Assembly (NCBI GenBank): GCA_964399535.1
Contig: CAYNRE010000072.1
Span: forward strand, 62,001 to 126,000
Source: CAYNRE01 sp964399535
Lineage (GTDB): Bacteria > Planctomycetota > Planctomycetia > Pirellulales > CAYNRE01
Length of the DNA: 64,000 bases
Reading direction: 5' to 3'
The position numbers and the translations under genes are program-made. Shown in pieces: positions 46,143-55,767 of this stretch. The notes beneath the pieces are model-generated. The model made no database searches. It was not told the origin of the DNA and saw nothing but the letters and a program-made list of their open reading frames with translations. Position 1 is the first letter of the stretch. Every line of letters begins with the position of its first letter.

Positions 46143-46383
46143 GCCGCCCGAGGCTGCGCAATAGCTCGATCCGGCCGTCCTGCCGGGTTCGCGGTGTTCT
46201 GCCCGAGGCATGGGAATACGGGAATCCCCCGCGGGGCCTAATTGCGAGCCCATCGGAGCGCGGTTAGCATCGATTGGTCGGGCCGCGGCCCCCCGATCGG
46301 TAAGGGGCATGCCCGAGAAGGTTTCGCCGCGAACCGGCGGCGATGGGTTACAACGCAATCTCAGCCCCCGAGTGGAATTGGCA

Positions 46384-47322
46384 ATGTCACGCACGATTCG
46401 CGGCGTCGTTCCCCCGATCATAACTCCCTACGACGCCGAGGGGCGCATCGATCGGCTGGCCCTGCGCGAGCTGGTCGAATGGTACGTTGCGGCCGGCTGC
46501 CACGGGCTGTGGGTATGCGGAGGCACCGGCGAAGGGGTGAGCCTGTCGCGCGACGAGCGGGCACAGATGGCCGAACTGGTTCAAGAGTTGGTGGCCGAAC
46601 GGTTGCCGATCGTGTTTCACGTGGGGGCTGCCTCAACGGCCGACGCCGTGGCCGCCGCCGAGCGATGTGCGGAGCTGGGGATCGATGCCATCTGCAGCGT
46701 GCCCCCCTTCTTCTACGGCAAGAGCGACGCGGAAACGGTGGAGTACTTCCGCCGCCTGGGCGATGCCACGGACCGGCCGCTCTGGATCTACAACCTTCCC
46801 GACGCCAGCGGCCGGCCGATGACGGCGCCGCTCGTCGCCGAGATTGCCGAGCGGGTACCCTCGGTGGCCGGCATGAAGCACTCGGGTACGAATCTGGATC
46901 TGGTGGTCGAGGTGCTGCGGGCCCGGCCCGATTTGAACCTGCTGGTGGGGCGCGGCGAGCTGACGTTGGCGGGCCTGGTGCTGGGGGCCCAAGGGGTGGT
47001 TTGCGCATCGCTCTGCATGGCACCCGAGCGGTTCGTGGCGCTTTACCAGGCCTTCGAGGACGGCCATCTCAACGAGGCCATGAGCCGGCAAGCGCATGCC
47101 ACGCGGGTCAAGGAGATTTACGCCACGTACCCGGTCATCGGCTCGACGAAATGGATCAACAGCCGGCAGATTGGCATCGACTGCGGTCCGCCGCGAGGCC
47201 CTTTGGCCGGCATTTTGCCCGAGCAGGAGCCGGGGCTGCTAGCCCAGGCCCAGGCGCTGGGCATATTGACGAGCGAATCGCGAGCCGACCTGGGGCGCAC
47301 CGCCCCGGCCGTGCCGCGGTAG
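46384..47322 (+). CDS. DapA-family (dihydrodipicolinate synthase-like) lyase
   Basis: The 312-residue TIM barrel starts at MSRTIRGVVPPIITPYDAEG. The Schiff-base lysine is in SVAGMKHSG (near residue 164), the catalytic Tyr in LWIYNLPDASG, and GGTGEGVSLSRDER replaces the GTTGE phosphate loop. Members include DHDPS, N-acetylneuraminate lyase and keto-deoxy sugar-acid enzymes. The GGTGEG loop and the lack of lys genes around it favour a sugar-acid or non-lysine role. It is convergent with the giant dehydrogenase, and a small hairpin lies at 47324-47343 between them. Confidence 0.9.
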   Translation: MSRTIRGVVPPIITPYDAEGRIDRLALRELVEWYVAAGCHGLWVCGGTGEGVSLSRDERAQMAELVQELVAERLPIVFHVGAASTADAVAAAERCAELGIDAICSVPPFFYGKSDAETVEYFRRLGDATDRPLWIYNLPDASGRPMTAPLVAEIAERVPSVAGMKHSGTNLDLVVEVLRARPDLNLLVGRGELTLAGLVLGAQGVVCASLCMAPERFVALYQAFEDGHLNEAMSRQAHATRVKEIYATYPVIGSTKWINSRQIGIDCGPPRGPLAGILPEQEPGLLAQAQALGILTSESRADLGRTAPAVPR

Positions 47323-47384
47323 GCGCTCCGCGAAAGTGGAGCGGTTTCGCGCTGACCCGCTCGGCGGACGACGCCCCGCGGCGG

Positions 47385-50300
47385 CTACCGCACCGCCGGC
47401 GGGCGGCTCAGGAAGGCGAACAGGTCCGAGATTTCGTCGAGCGTGAGCTCGTCGAACAACCCCTCGGGCATGGCCGACTTGGAACTGGGCACGATCTCGT
47501 CGATCTGGTCGCGGGGCACCTCGCGCTTCTCGCCGTTGGATTCCAAAATGACCACCACGTCCGACCGCGAAGGATCGACGATTCCGGTAAAGGTACGGCC
47601 ATCGTTGGTAAGCACGGTCTTCGAGGCATACTGATCGGAGATAACCTGCGAGGGGTGCAACACCGACTCGAGAATCTCTTTCCGCTGGAACCGCTGGCTG
47701 ACCGTGGTCAGATCGGGCCCGAGCCCTTCCCCACGGCTGCCGTAGCGGTGGCATTTGACGCACTGGGCCTTGGTGAACACCCGTTCGCCCCGGGCGGCGT
47801 TGCCCCCCTGGCCGTCGGCCGAGGCCAGGTATTCGACCAACTGGGGCAGGGCCCAGCGGGTTCCGGTGGCCGAGGTGGGCAGTACGGCCGGGGGCAGATC
47901 GGGATACTTCTCCGCGAACCATTGCTGCCAGGTGGCCATGGCCGCGTCCCACTTGGCGTCGTTTTCGTAGGGCTTCTCGCCGGTCCACTTTTCCAGGATC
48001 GCCAGCGAGTACTTGGCACCCTCTTCCTTAAGCTTTAGCCCGCACAAGATCACTTGCCGCAGCGGCTCGGGTTGCTCGGGAACCTGATCGACCTCGGAAA
48101 GCCTGGCTAGTACTTCGCGGGCGGCCGCCCCTTCGACCACGGGCAGCGACCGGAGCAGCAGGGGGAAATTCTCGCCATTGGGCTCCTGCGCCAGGCCCAT
48201 GGCCAGGTCTTCGCGGCGGTCGGGGGTGCGCTCGAAGGCCTCGCGCAGGTACTTCATCGCTTCGGCGTCGCGGCTGGAGCCAAGCACCGCCACGATGCCG
48301 GTGCCCAGGCGGCGGGCCGCCTCGGAATCGACCGCCGTTAACTGGCGATCGATCTCAATCAGCCGGGCGATCACTTCCGCCGAAGGGTGCTCGGGAAGCC
48401 GGTACAGCGCCATCAAGGCCCCATTGGGCAGTTCCGTGGCACGATCGAGCACGGCCCACAACTCGTCTTCAGTCATTTGCCCGACAAAGTCGCGACAGAC
48501 GTTGTCGATGTAACCCTTGAAACTATGCCCCCCCGGCAGATCGCGGGCATATTCGTAGAAGGCCAACAGGTCCATCTTTTCGGGTAGCGTCCAGCCGGTG
48601 TTGAGGAAGCGGGCATAGAACGCGACGTGCAGTTTTTCGACCAGCGGAACCTCGTCGTTGGCCAGTTGCTCCATCATCCGCTCGGTAACGCCGGCGGGCT
48701 GCAGGTAGGCCAGCAGCCGCACCAGCTCGCGATTCATCTCGGGATTGAGCGAGGGGTACTCTTCGGCCAACTGTTGGCGCAGCTCTCCCGCCGCGTCGGG
48801 GGCGATCTTGCCTCGGTCGAGGGCCACTTGAATTACGCGCAGCAGGGCCAGGAATTCCTGGTCGGCCACGAAGCCGCGCATGACTTCGCTGGCCCGGGCC
48901 AACACGGCGTTGACGGTGACCGGCTGCGGGTCGAGGGCCAAGAGGGCGGCGGCCCCCTCGACGAACAGCCGCGGATTGTCGGTCGAGAGAATCGTCGACT
49001 GCCATTGGTCGACCGGCGCGCGCTCGAGCGCCATCCGGGCCGCCCAGCGGACGAACACCGCCGGATCGGCAGCCAGTTCGAGCAACTGCTCCACGGGCGG
49101 GCTCTGTCCGCTGCGCAAGAGCGCCTGACAGGCATGGCGGCGTACGCCGGGATCTTCGTCGTCCAACAATTCCACCAGCCGGCTGGCCGTGTCTTCGCCG
49201 GCGTTGACCCCCATCAGGTAGGCCGCTTTGGCCCGCACCTCGGCCGACTCGGTTTCCGACAGATCGAGCAGCAACTGGCTGCCGGGGAAGGGGCCCACCA
49301 GTTGCATCAGGTCGAGGGCCCGGGTTCGGTCTTCGGCCGCGGCCCGGGCATCGAGGGCCAGGGCCTCGAGCTGTGAATCCCAGGCGTCGCCCAGCTTAAG
49401 TTTTAAGTTCGCCACCCTGTTTCGCCCCCAAGCACTGGTGAGCTGGGGCTGGCGAATCGCGGGCATTACGCCCGGGTATTTGGGCCGGGGCGGCACCTTG
49501 CCGAGCCAGCGAACGCGGTAAAGCCCCCCCTCGGTACCGCGGCCGCCAGTGGAGAAGTAAAGCCAGCCATCGGGCCCAACCGCCAGGTCGGTCACGTTGA
49601 GCGGGCGGCCCTGCAGAAAGATTTCGCTGCGGGCCTGGTAGCTACCTCCGGCGCTTTGCAGGCGCACGGCCACGATGCGTCCGAGCGACCAATCGGCCAG
49701 AAACAGCGCGTTGTGATACCGCGCCGGAAACATGTAATGGTTGTAGCATTCCACGCCGGTGGGCGAGCCTCGCCCGATATCGATCGTGGCGGGCAAGCTG
49801 TCGAAGAAGTAGGCGGGCCAGTTGGCCCAGCCGCTCCGCCAGCCGAACTCGGCGCCGGGTACCACGTGGTTCACCCGCGTGGGCCGGTACCAGGGCAAGC
49901 CCACGTCCCACTCCATGTCGGAATCGAAGGTGAACAGGTCTCCCTGGCGGTTGAAGGCCATGTCGTAGGCGTTGCGAAATCCGCCGGCGTAGAGCTCGAC
50001 GAAGCTGCCGTCGACGTCGGTGCGGATCACCGTGCCCCCGGGGGCCTTGATGCCGTGGGCATGGCCGCCGGCGTCTTCGTACCGTGGCTGGACCAGATCC
50101 CCCTCGTAATAGTGCAGCAGCGGGCTGGTGGGCTCATACTCCGGCTCGGCCCGGGCGTGATTGCCGATCATCAGGTAGATGAACCCGTCGGGTCCGAGCA
50201 CGGGGGCGTGGGGGCCGTGTTCGCCCATGCCGCCGACGAACTTGAAGAGCAGCTTGATGTCGTCGACCACTCCGTCTCGGTCGCTGTCGGTCAGGCGATA

Positions 50301-51173
50301 GAATCCGGTCTTCTCCGGTCCATCTCCCACGGCGAAGACTTGCCCGTTGAGCGGCAGGATGCCGTGGCAGTTGGTGAGCTGATCGCAGTAGGTGGAAACC
50401 ACGTCCCAGGAGCCGTCTTGGTCCTGATCCTGGATCAGCAACAAGGGGCCCCGTTCGCGCGAGGCGATGATCTGCCCCAGCTCGTTAAAGGCCATCGCCA
50501 CGAGCGAGCCGGTTTGATCGGGCCGGGCCACCCGCTCGACACGGAACTCGGAGGCGATGCGGAACCGTCCGCGGCCGGCGGCCCCCATGACCTGGTCCCC
50601 CCAGGGGGCGGCCTGTCCCAGTTCCCCGAGAACGCGGGCCGGCTTCCAGTTGTCTTCGCGGAAGTTGGGCTGCTGCCAGAAGCGGGCCTCTTCGGTGCTG
50701 GCCCTCCAGGTGCCGTCGGTCGAGTACGAGACGTCGGTGTTTCCCTTGTTACGCACCGAAACCGACGCCACCATGCCCGCGGCGCCGGTGCCGCTATTCT
50801 CGGCGCGGACGGCGATTACGTTGCGGCCGCGAAACAGCAAGGGCAACAGGTCGTAGGTATCGAGCTTCTTCCAATCCTGACCCGCCCCGACCCGGCGGCC
50901 GTTGACGTACAGCTCGTAGCGGTCGTCGGCCGTGATCTCGATCTGGGCCACCTCGGGGTTCTGGACGCTGAACACCTTGCGGAAGTAAACCGCGCCCGGC
51001 GGGAAGGTGGTTCCCTCTCCGTCGGAGCTCCAGATCCACTGGGCTTCGCCCGAATCGACCGCCTGGGCCAGCGTGGATTCTCCGCCGGCCAGGGCGGCCC
51101 CCAGCCAAGCACTCAGCACCAGTCCTGCACGCCTCGTCCATGCTCTGGAGCGGCCCTGCATTGCGTACCTCAT
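47385..51173 (-). CDS. PVC-type membrane-bound dehydrogenase with HEAT repeats and heme CxxCH domain
   Basis: This protein of about 1262 residues starts at MRYAMQGRSR and has a signal peptide (AGLVLSAWLGAALA). Residues 40-200 form a beta-sandwich, seen as WIWSSDGEG then FRKVFSV. Next is a six-bladed sugar-dehydrogenase-like propeller (LLIQDQDQDGSWDVV, GPDGFIYLMIGNHA, FNRQGDLFTFDSDMEWDVGLPW). About 400 residues of HEAT-like helices follow. The C-terminal cytochrome c-like domain has CVKCH (heme) and the PVC signature QVISDQYASKTVLTNDGRTFTG. Such proteins are a planctomycete speciality and probably oxidise sugars outside the cytoplasm. It follows metG on the same strand. Confidence 0.93.
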   Translation of the reverse strand: MRYAMQGRSRAWTRRAGLVLSAWLGAALAGGESTLAQAVDSGEAQWIWSSDGEGTTFPPGAVYFRKVFSVQNPEVAQIEITADDRYELYVNGRRVGAGQDWKKLDTYDLLPLLFRGRNVIAVRAENSGTGAAGMVASVSVRNKGNTDVSYSTDGTWRASTEEARFWQQPNFREDNWKPARVLGELGQAAPWGDQVMGAAGRGRFRIASEFRVERVARPDQTGSLVAMAFNELGQIIASRERGPLLLIQDQDQDGSWDVVSTYCDQLTNCHGILPLNGQVFAVGDGPEKTGFYRLTDSDRDGVVDDIKLLFKFVGGMGEHGPHAPVLGPDGFIYLMIGNHARAEPEYEPTSPLLHYYEGDLVQPRYEDAGGHAHGIKAPGGTVIRTDVDGSFVELYAGGFRNAYDMAFNRQGDLFTFDSDMEWDVGLPWYRPTRVNHVVPGAEFGWRSGWANWPAYFFDSLPATIDIGRGSPTGVECYNHYMFPARYHNALFLADWSLGRIVAVRLQSAGGSYQARSEIFLQGRPLNVTDLAVGPDGWLYFSTGGRGTEGGLYRVRWLGKVPPRPKYPGVMPAIRQPQLTSAWGRNRVANLKLKLGDAWDSQLEALALDARAAAEDRTRALDLMQLVGPFPGSQLLLDLSETESAEVRAKAAYLMGVNAGEDTASRLVELLDDEDPGVRRHACQALLRSGQSPPVEQLLELAADPAVFVRWAARMALERAPVDQWQSTILSTDNPRLFVEGAAALLALDPQPVTVNAVLARASEVMRGFVADQEFLALLRVIQVALDRGKIAPDAAGELRQQLAEEYPSLNPEMNRELVRLLAYLQPAGVTERMMEQLANDEVPLVEKLHVAFYARFLNTGWTLPEKMDLLAFYEYARDLPGGHSFKGYIDNVCRDFVGQMTEDELWAVLDRATELPNGALMALYRLPEHPSAEVIARLIEIDRQLTAVDSEAARRLGTGIVAVLGSSRDAEAMKYLREAFERTPDRREDLAMGLAQEPNGENFPLLLRSLPVVEGAAAREVLARLSEVDQVPEQPEPLRQVILCGLKLKEEGAKYSLAILEKWTGEKPYENDAKWDAAMATWQQWFAEKYPDLPPAVLPTSATGTRWALPQLVEYLASADGQGGNAARGERVFTKAQCVKCHRYGSRGEGLGPDLTTVSQRFQRKEILESVLHPSQVISDQYASKTVLTNDGRTFTGIVDPSRSDVVVILESNGEKREVPRDQIDEIVPSSKSAMPEGLFDELTLDEISDLFAFLSRPPAVR

Positions 51174-51346
51174 TGGTCGATGATCGAAGAATGGGATCGG
51201 CCAGAACTTTCCCCCACGCGCCGGTCCAGCGCCCCCGGCACGGCGTGGCCCCAGCGTACCGGGCTGAACCAGCCGCGACAACCGGAGTGAGCCGCGCGGG
51301 GGGCCGAGCCAGGGCGCCGGCGAAACGCCTGCGCCACGGGGCGATA

Positions 51347-53422
51347 TCAATGCAAGCGTTGGCCCGGCTTGGCCCCCGTGTCGGGGCTGAGCACGAAAAT
51401 GTCTTTCCCGCCGCCGCCGGCCGCCACGACCATTCCTTCGCTGGTGCCGAACGACATTTGCCGGGGGGCCAAGTTGGCCACGAACACGATCAGCCGCCCG
51501 ACCAGACCCGCTGGATCGTAGGCGCTTTTGATGCCCGCGAACACGGTGCGGCGCTCGTCGCCCCCCAGGCTCAGAGTCAGCTTCAGAATCTTCTTGGCCC
51601 CGGGCACCTCTTCGGCAGCCAGCACCCGGGCCACGCGAAGATCGACTTTGAGAAAGTCGTCGATCGTAATCGTCTCGGCGAGCGGCTCGGCGGCCAAGGC
51701 CTCGGGCCCGTCGACGGGCGGAGCACTTCCGGCGGCCGCAGGGCTGTGGGCCGCGCTCGCGGCGGCGGCACCCCCTTCGCCGGGCGCCGACTGACTGTTT
51801 TCGATCATGGCTTGCACCTGTTTGGGTTCAACCCGTTTGAGCATGTGTTGAAATTCACCCACCGCCGTCCCCACCACCGGTTCGGCCGATTCGCGCCAAT
51901 CCAGGAGCGGTACCCCGAGCAAGGCCCGAGTCTGCTCGGCCAAGCGCGGCAACACCGGCGCCAAGTAAAGCACGAGTTGGCGAAACAAGTTGAGGGCGAT
52001 CGTCGAAACGTCTTGCAGCTCGGCGGCACGGGCCGGGTCTTTTTTCAGGTTCCAGGGAGCCCGCTCCTCGACGAACTGATTGGCCCGATCGGCCAGGGCC
52101 ATGACCAGCCGCATCGCGCGGTTGTAGTCGAGCCCTTCGTAGGCCGCCGCGATCGCCTCGCCCGCCTCGGCCGCGTGGCGGAATAGCCCGCCATCGTCGG
52201 GGTACCGGGCCGAGAGCCCCGTTTCGCGCACGAATCGGGCCGTGCGGCTGGCCAGGTTGACCAGTTTGCCGACCAGGTCGGAGTTCACCTTGGTGACGAA
52301 CTCCTCCAGGTTCAGGTCCAGGTTGTCCAGCCGGGGCGTCAGCTTCGAGGCGTAATAGTAGCGCAGGCAAGCCGGATCGAGGTATTCCAGATAGGTCGAG
52401 GCCAGCACAAAGGTGCCGCGCGTCTTCGACATCTTCTCGCCATCGACGGTCAGGAACCCGTGCACATGCACCTGGGTGGGTAGCGCGTAGCCGGCGGCCT
52501 GAAGCATGACCGGCCAAAACAAGGTGTGAAAGTAGGTAATGTCTTTGCCAATAAAGTGATGAATCTCGGCCTCGCCCCGCCACCAGTCGTCGAGCGACCC
52601 GCCCTGCTCGGCACACCAATCGGCCGTGCTGGCGATGTAACCGATGGGGGCGTCGAACCAGACATACCAGTAGTGTTCTCCGCCGGTGCCGGGGATGTCG
52701 AAGCCGAAGTAGGGGGCGGGCCGCGAAACGTCCCAATCGCGCAGCGGCTCGGCCAGAAACGCGCCGGCCAGCCAGCGGGCGACGTCGTCTTGCAGGTGGC
52801 CGCCGCGCTGCGTCCATTGGTCCAGGAAGGCGTGCCGCTTCTCCGTGTTGACGAAAAAGTGCTGGCTCGAGCGCAGTTCGGGCTTGGCCCCCGAATGGGC
52901 GCTGCGCGGCTCGATGAGTTCGGCAGCGGTGTAGGTGCGGCTGCATTTCTCGCAGCCATCGCCGTACTGGTCGGTCGCGCCACAGTAGGGACAGGTTCCC
53001 CGCACGAACCGGTCGGCCAGAAAGGTGCCGGCCACGGGGTCGTAGAGCTGCTCAACCGGCCGGGTTTCGATCAGCCCGGCCGCGTTCAATCCGGCCCAAA
53101 ACTCGGCGCAGAGCCGCCGGTTCGAGGGGCTGTGGGTGCTGCCGTAGTGGTCGAACTGGACGTCGAATCCGGCGAAATCGCGGCGATGGGCGGCATGCAT
53201 GTCGGCGATGACCGCCTCGGGCGGGCGCCCCTCTTGCCGGGCCCGGATCATGATGGCCGTGCCGTGGGTGTCGTCGGCGCAAACGAACAACACCCGGTGG
53301 CCGCGAAGCCGCTGCAGCCGCACCCAAATATCGGTCTGAATGTATTCGACCAGATGCCCCAGATGGATATGTCCGTTGGCGTAGGGCAGCGCGGCCGTGA
53401 CCAGAATCCGCTTGGACGGCAT
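51347..53422 (-). CDS. metG: Methionyl-tRNA synthetase
   Basis: The 691-residue enzyme starts at MPSKRILVTAALPYANGHIHLGHL, whose HIHLGH is the class I HIGH motif. CPYCGATDQYGDGCEKC is the zinc knuckle. The KMSKS loop is KMSKT (DGEKMSKTRGTF). The anticodon-binding helices come next, followed by a low-complexity Ala/Ser/Pro linker (about 560-600), then a C-terminal tRNA-binding OB domain (DFLKVDLRVARVLAAEEVPG). It charges tRNA-Met. The upstream frame extends to 53650 but the extra residues do not fit. Its promoter region is shared with the DUF1501 gene. Confidence 0.97.
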   Translation of the reverse strand: MPSKRILVTAALPYANGHIHLGHLVEYIQTDIWVRLQRLRGHRVLFVCADDTHGTAIMIRARQEGRPPEAVIADMHAAHRRDFAGFDVQFDHYGSTHSPSNRRLCAEFWAGLNAAGLIETRPVEQLYDPVAGTFLADRFVRGTCPYCGATDQYGDGCEKCSRTYTAAELIEPRSAHSGAKPELRSSQHFFVNTEKRHAFLDQWTQRGGHLQDDVARWLAGAFLAEPLRDWDVSRPAPYFGFDIPGTGGEHYWYVWFDAPIGYIASTADWCAEQGGSLDDWWRGEAEIHHFIGKDITYFHTLFWPVMLQAAGYALPTQVHVHGFLTVDGEKMSKTRGTFVLASTYLEYLDPACLRYYYASKLTPRLDNLDLNLEEFVTKVNSDLVGKLVNLASRTARFVRETGLSARYPDDGGLFRHAAEAGEAIAAAYEGLDYNRAMRLVMALADRANQFVEERAPWNLKKDPARAAELQDVSTIALNLFRQLVLYLAPVLPRLAEQTRALLGVPLLDWRESAEPVVGTAVGEFQHMLKRVEPKQVQAMIENSQSAPGEGGAAAASAAHSPAAAGSAPPVDGPEALAAEPLAETITIDDFLKVDLRVARVLAAEEVPGAKKILKLTLSLGGDERRTVFAGIKSAYDPAGLVGRLIVFVANLAPRQMSFGTSEGMVVAAGGGGKDIFVLSPDTGAKPGQRLH

Positions 53423-53626
53423 CCAGGATTTCCTGCGAATTGGGTGCGTTGATCCGTCGAGCCGGGTATTGTAGTGAAAACCCGGCCCCTCGCAGAGGCC
53501 GGCTTGGGCTCCGGGTCGTTGAGGCGGCGGGCCCCCCCGAGTTTTGGCGACGTCGCCGGTGATCGTGCATCGACGTTTTGGGGCAGGCCGCCCGGGGCCG
53601 AGCCCGGACAGCGATCGGGGTGCGTT

Positions 53627-55045
53627 GTGGCGCACATCTTCACCACCCACGGCCGGCAGCCGCCCCGCCCTCTGGCGGCAGGCGGGCCGAAGCTTTCGCG
53701 CCGCCGGCTGTTACAAATCGGCAGCCTGGGCGGGCTCGGCCTGAACCTGGCCAGCGCGGCCCGATGGGCGGCCGCCTCGCCGGCCGAGCCGGCTCGGCAG
53801 GGTTTACCGCCGCTGGATGCCTGCATTCTCATTTTCTACTACGGTGGTCCGAGCCATATCGATACCTGGGATCCCAAGCCCCTGGCCCCGCGCGAAGTGC
53901 GGGGTGAATTCGCTCCGATCCAGTCGCGCGTGCCGGGGCTGTGGCTGACCGAACAGGTTCCGCACACCGCGGGGGTGGCCGAGCACCTGGCCGTGGTCCG
54001 CAGCCTGCACCACCCGATGCGCAATCACAATTCGGCGGCGGTCGAGGCGCTCTGCGGCCGCACGCCGCTGCGGGGAGATTTGGAGCTGTTGGCCAACGAC
54101 CCGGCGACCGACTTCCCCTGTTACGGTTCGGCCGTGGGGCACCTGGTTCCACCGCGCGAGCAGTTACCCGTGAGCGTGGCGCTACCCCATGTGATGTACA
54201 ACGTGGTGATGCTGCCGGGGCAGACCGCCGGATTCCTCGGGCCGGCATTCGACCCGCTGCGAATTTCGGCCGACCCCAACGCCGTGCCGTTTCGAGTGCC
54301 GGAACTAGAGCTACCGGCCGATTTCACCTTCGACAAGCTGGCCAGTCGCCACGCGCTTTGGCAGTCGCTCGATGGCCAACTGGCCTCGCTTCGCGCGGCC
54401 CGAGACCCCGGCCAACTCGACCATTACTACCAGCGGGCATTCTCGCTCTTGGAGAGCAACGCCCTGCGCCAGGCTTTGGCGCTGGACCAGGAAACCGCGG
54501 CGCGGCGCGAGCGCTACGGGCGCACCACGCACGGCCAGAGCGTGCTCTTGGCTTGCCGCCTGGTCGAGGCGGGGGTGCGATTCGTCAGCGTCTACGACCG
54601 GGTACACAACGGCCTGAACAACTGGGACACCCATCTGGACAACTTCGGCCGGCTGAAAAACGACTTGCTGCCCCCCACGGATCGATCGCTGGCCGCGCTG
54701 ATTGCCGACCTGGCCGAGCAGGGACGGCTGGAGCGCACCTTGGTGGTGGCCCTGGGTGAGTTCGGCCGGACGCCCATGATTAACGCTCAGGCGGGTCGAG
54801 ACCACTGGCCCGATTGCTACAGCGTGATTCTTGCCGGTGGCGGTGTCGTGGGGGGCGCCATTCACGGCCAGAGCGATCGCCTGGGAAGCTCGCCGGCGCA
54901 GGACCCGGCGACCCCCGGCGATTTGGCCGCCACGATCTTCTGGCGATTTGGTCTGGATCCGCATCAAGAGGTTTTCGATCCCAGCGGCCGACCCTACCGA
55001 TTGGCCGAGGGAGAGCCTTTGCGCAATTTGTTCGGCGTCGGCTAA
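53627..55045 (+). CDS. DUF1501 family Tat-exported protein
   Basis: The 472-residue protein has a twin-arginine signal (SRRRLLQIGSLGGLGLNL). I chose the GTG at 53627 because it gives a normal-length signal region. The DUF1501 (sulfatase-like fold) core is plain: ILIFYYGGPSHIDTWDPKP, SLHHPMRNHNSAAVEALCG, HGQSVLLACRLVEAGVRFVSVYD, NNWDTHLDNFGRLKNDLLP and VVALGEFGRTPMINAQAGRDHWP. In planctomycetes these genes usually pair with a DUF1549/DUF1553 cytochrome gene, but no such partner is next to it here. The function is unknown. Confidence 0.93.
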   Translation: MAHIFTTHGRQPPRPLAAGGPKLSRRRLLQIGSLGGLGLNLASAARWAAASPAEPARQGLPPLDACILIFYYGGPSHIDTWDPKPLAPREVRGEFAPIQSRVPGLWLTEQVPHTAGVAEHLAVVRSLHHPMRNHNSAAVEALCGRTPLRGDLELLANDPATDFPCYGSAVGHLVPPREQLPVSVALPHVMYNVVMLPGQTAGFLGPAFDPLRISADPNAVPFRVPELELPADFTFDKLASRHALWQSLDGQLASLRAARDPGQLDHYYQRAFSLLESNALRQALALDQETAARRERYGRTTHGQSVLLACRLVEAGVRFVSVYDRVHNGLNNWDTHLDNFGRLKNDLLPPTDRSLAALIADLAEQGRLERTLVVALGEFGRTPMINAQAGRDHWPDCYSVILAGGGVVGGAIHGQSDRLGSSPAQDPATPGDLAATIFWRFGLDPHQEVFDPSGRPYRLAEGEPLRNLFGVG

Positions 55046-55198
55046 CGCCCGTCGGCGGAGGAAATCGCTCGTTTCTCGCCGCGCAAGCCGCGCGCCGTTT
55101 TGACCGTGCCCATTTCCAGGGGTATGGTTGCCTATGGCCCTTGGGCCGACCGCCGCCGCGATTGGGCGCGGCGCTCTTGGTACGCGAAAGGCGCGCTC

Positions 55199-55363
55199 AT
55201 GGATCGCTTCTTGTCCGAGTCGCTGCTCTGGCTGGTGGGTTTCTCGCTGTTTGCGCTCGTGCAAATCGCGGGGGGAATCACACTGGGCCGCTGGCTGGGG
55301 CGGGCCAGTCGCCGGTCGCAAATGGTCGAAAGCGTGCCCGCGTCGGGCCAGCTGGCGAATTGA
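55199..55363 (+). CDS. Putative 54-residue single-span membrane protein
   Basis: The small frame MDRFLSESLLWLVGFSLFAL continues into a hydrophobic helix of about 20 residues and then a basic tail (GRWLGRASRRSQ). The third codon positions are mostly G or C, as in real genes here. It sits 153 bases after the DUF1501 gene on the same strand. There is no family I can name, and a chance frame cannot be excluded. Confidence 0.5.
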   Translation: MDRFLSESLLWLVGFSLFALVQIAGGITLGRWLGRASRRSQMVESVPASGQLAN

Positions 55364-55439
55364 GCGACGAGGGCGCAGGGCCGGAAAGCGGCCCCTGGCG
55401 AGCGGGTCCGCTGCTGTGGCAGCCCCCGGGCGGCGCAAT

Positions 55440-55483
55440 AAAAAAGGATCAGGGTCATCCGGTCCGTCGGATGACCATGATCC
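55440..55483 (-). terminator. Second minus-strand hairpin with T-run
   Basis: GGATCA-g-GGTCATCCG pairs with CGGATGACC-a-TGATCC (16 positions, one mismatch) around GTCCGT. Read on the minus strand it ends in a run of six Ts. It is a backup terminator for the Cys-rich protein gene, or a terminator for a transcript passing the first site. A further 7-bp stem (ACGGGAC / GTCCCGT) lies at 55494-55514. Confidence 0.6.
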
Positions 55484-55633
55484 TATTCCTGAAACGGGAC
55501 TGAGCGTGTCCCGTCCTCCCGGTGCCGATCGGCTACCCATCGTATCGGCCGGCGTCTGGCGGTCGCTAAAGAGGGAATCGGAGAATCGCCGGGGTGGGCC
55601 TGTTTTCGGCCGCCGCGGTAGGGGGGCGCCAAA

Positions 55634-55671
55634 CAAAAAAACGAGGGATCGACCGTTGGGTCGATCCCTCG
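55634..55671 (-). terminator. Strong intrinsic terminator of the Cys-rich protein gene
   Basis: A perfect 13-bp stem (CGAGGGATCGACC / GGTCGATCCCTCG, four-base loop) is followed by seven Ts on the minus strand. It lies about 100 bases after the stop at 55768. The remaining part of the 404-base gap between 55364 and 55767 has only the second hairpin and no gene. Confidence 0.9.
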
Positions 55672-55767
55672 CGTCCAAGTTTGGGATGTTCCGTCTTGAG
55701 TCTCCTCCCCAGTCGACCCAACCCGAAACGTCCCACAACTCTCCTACTTTCAGGTCCGGCCGCTGGC

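Noticed and set aside
47324..47343. Small hairpin CGCTCC / GGAGCG between convergent genes
   Set aside because: The 6-bp stem has no T-run on either strand and competes with an alternative CGCGAAA / TTTCGCG pairing.
49656..51290. 544-residue plus-strand frame opposite the PVC dehydrogenase
   Set aside because: It is a shadow of a gene with clear propeller and heme motifs.
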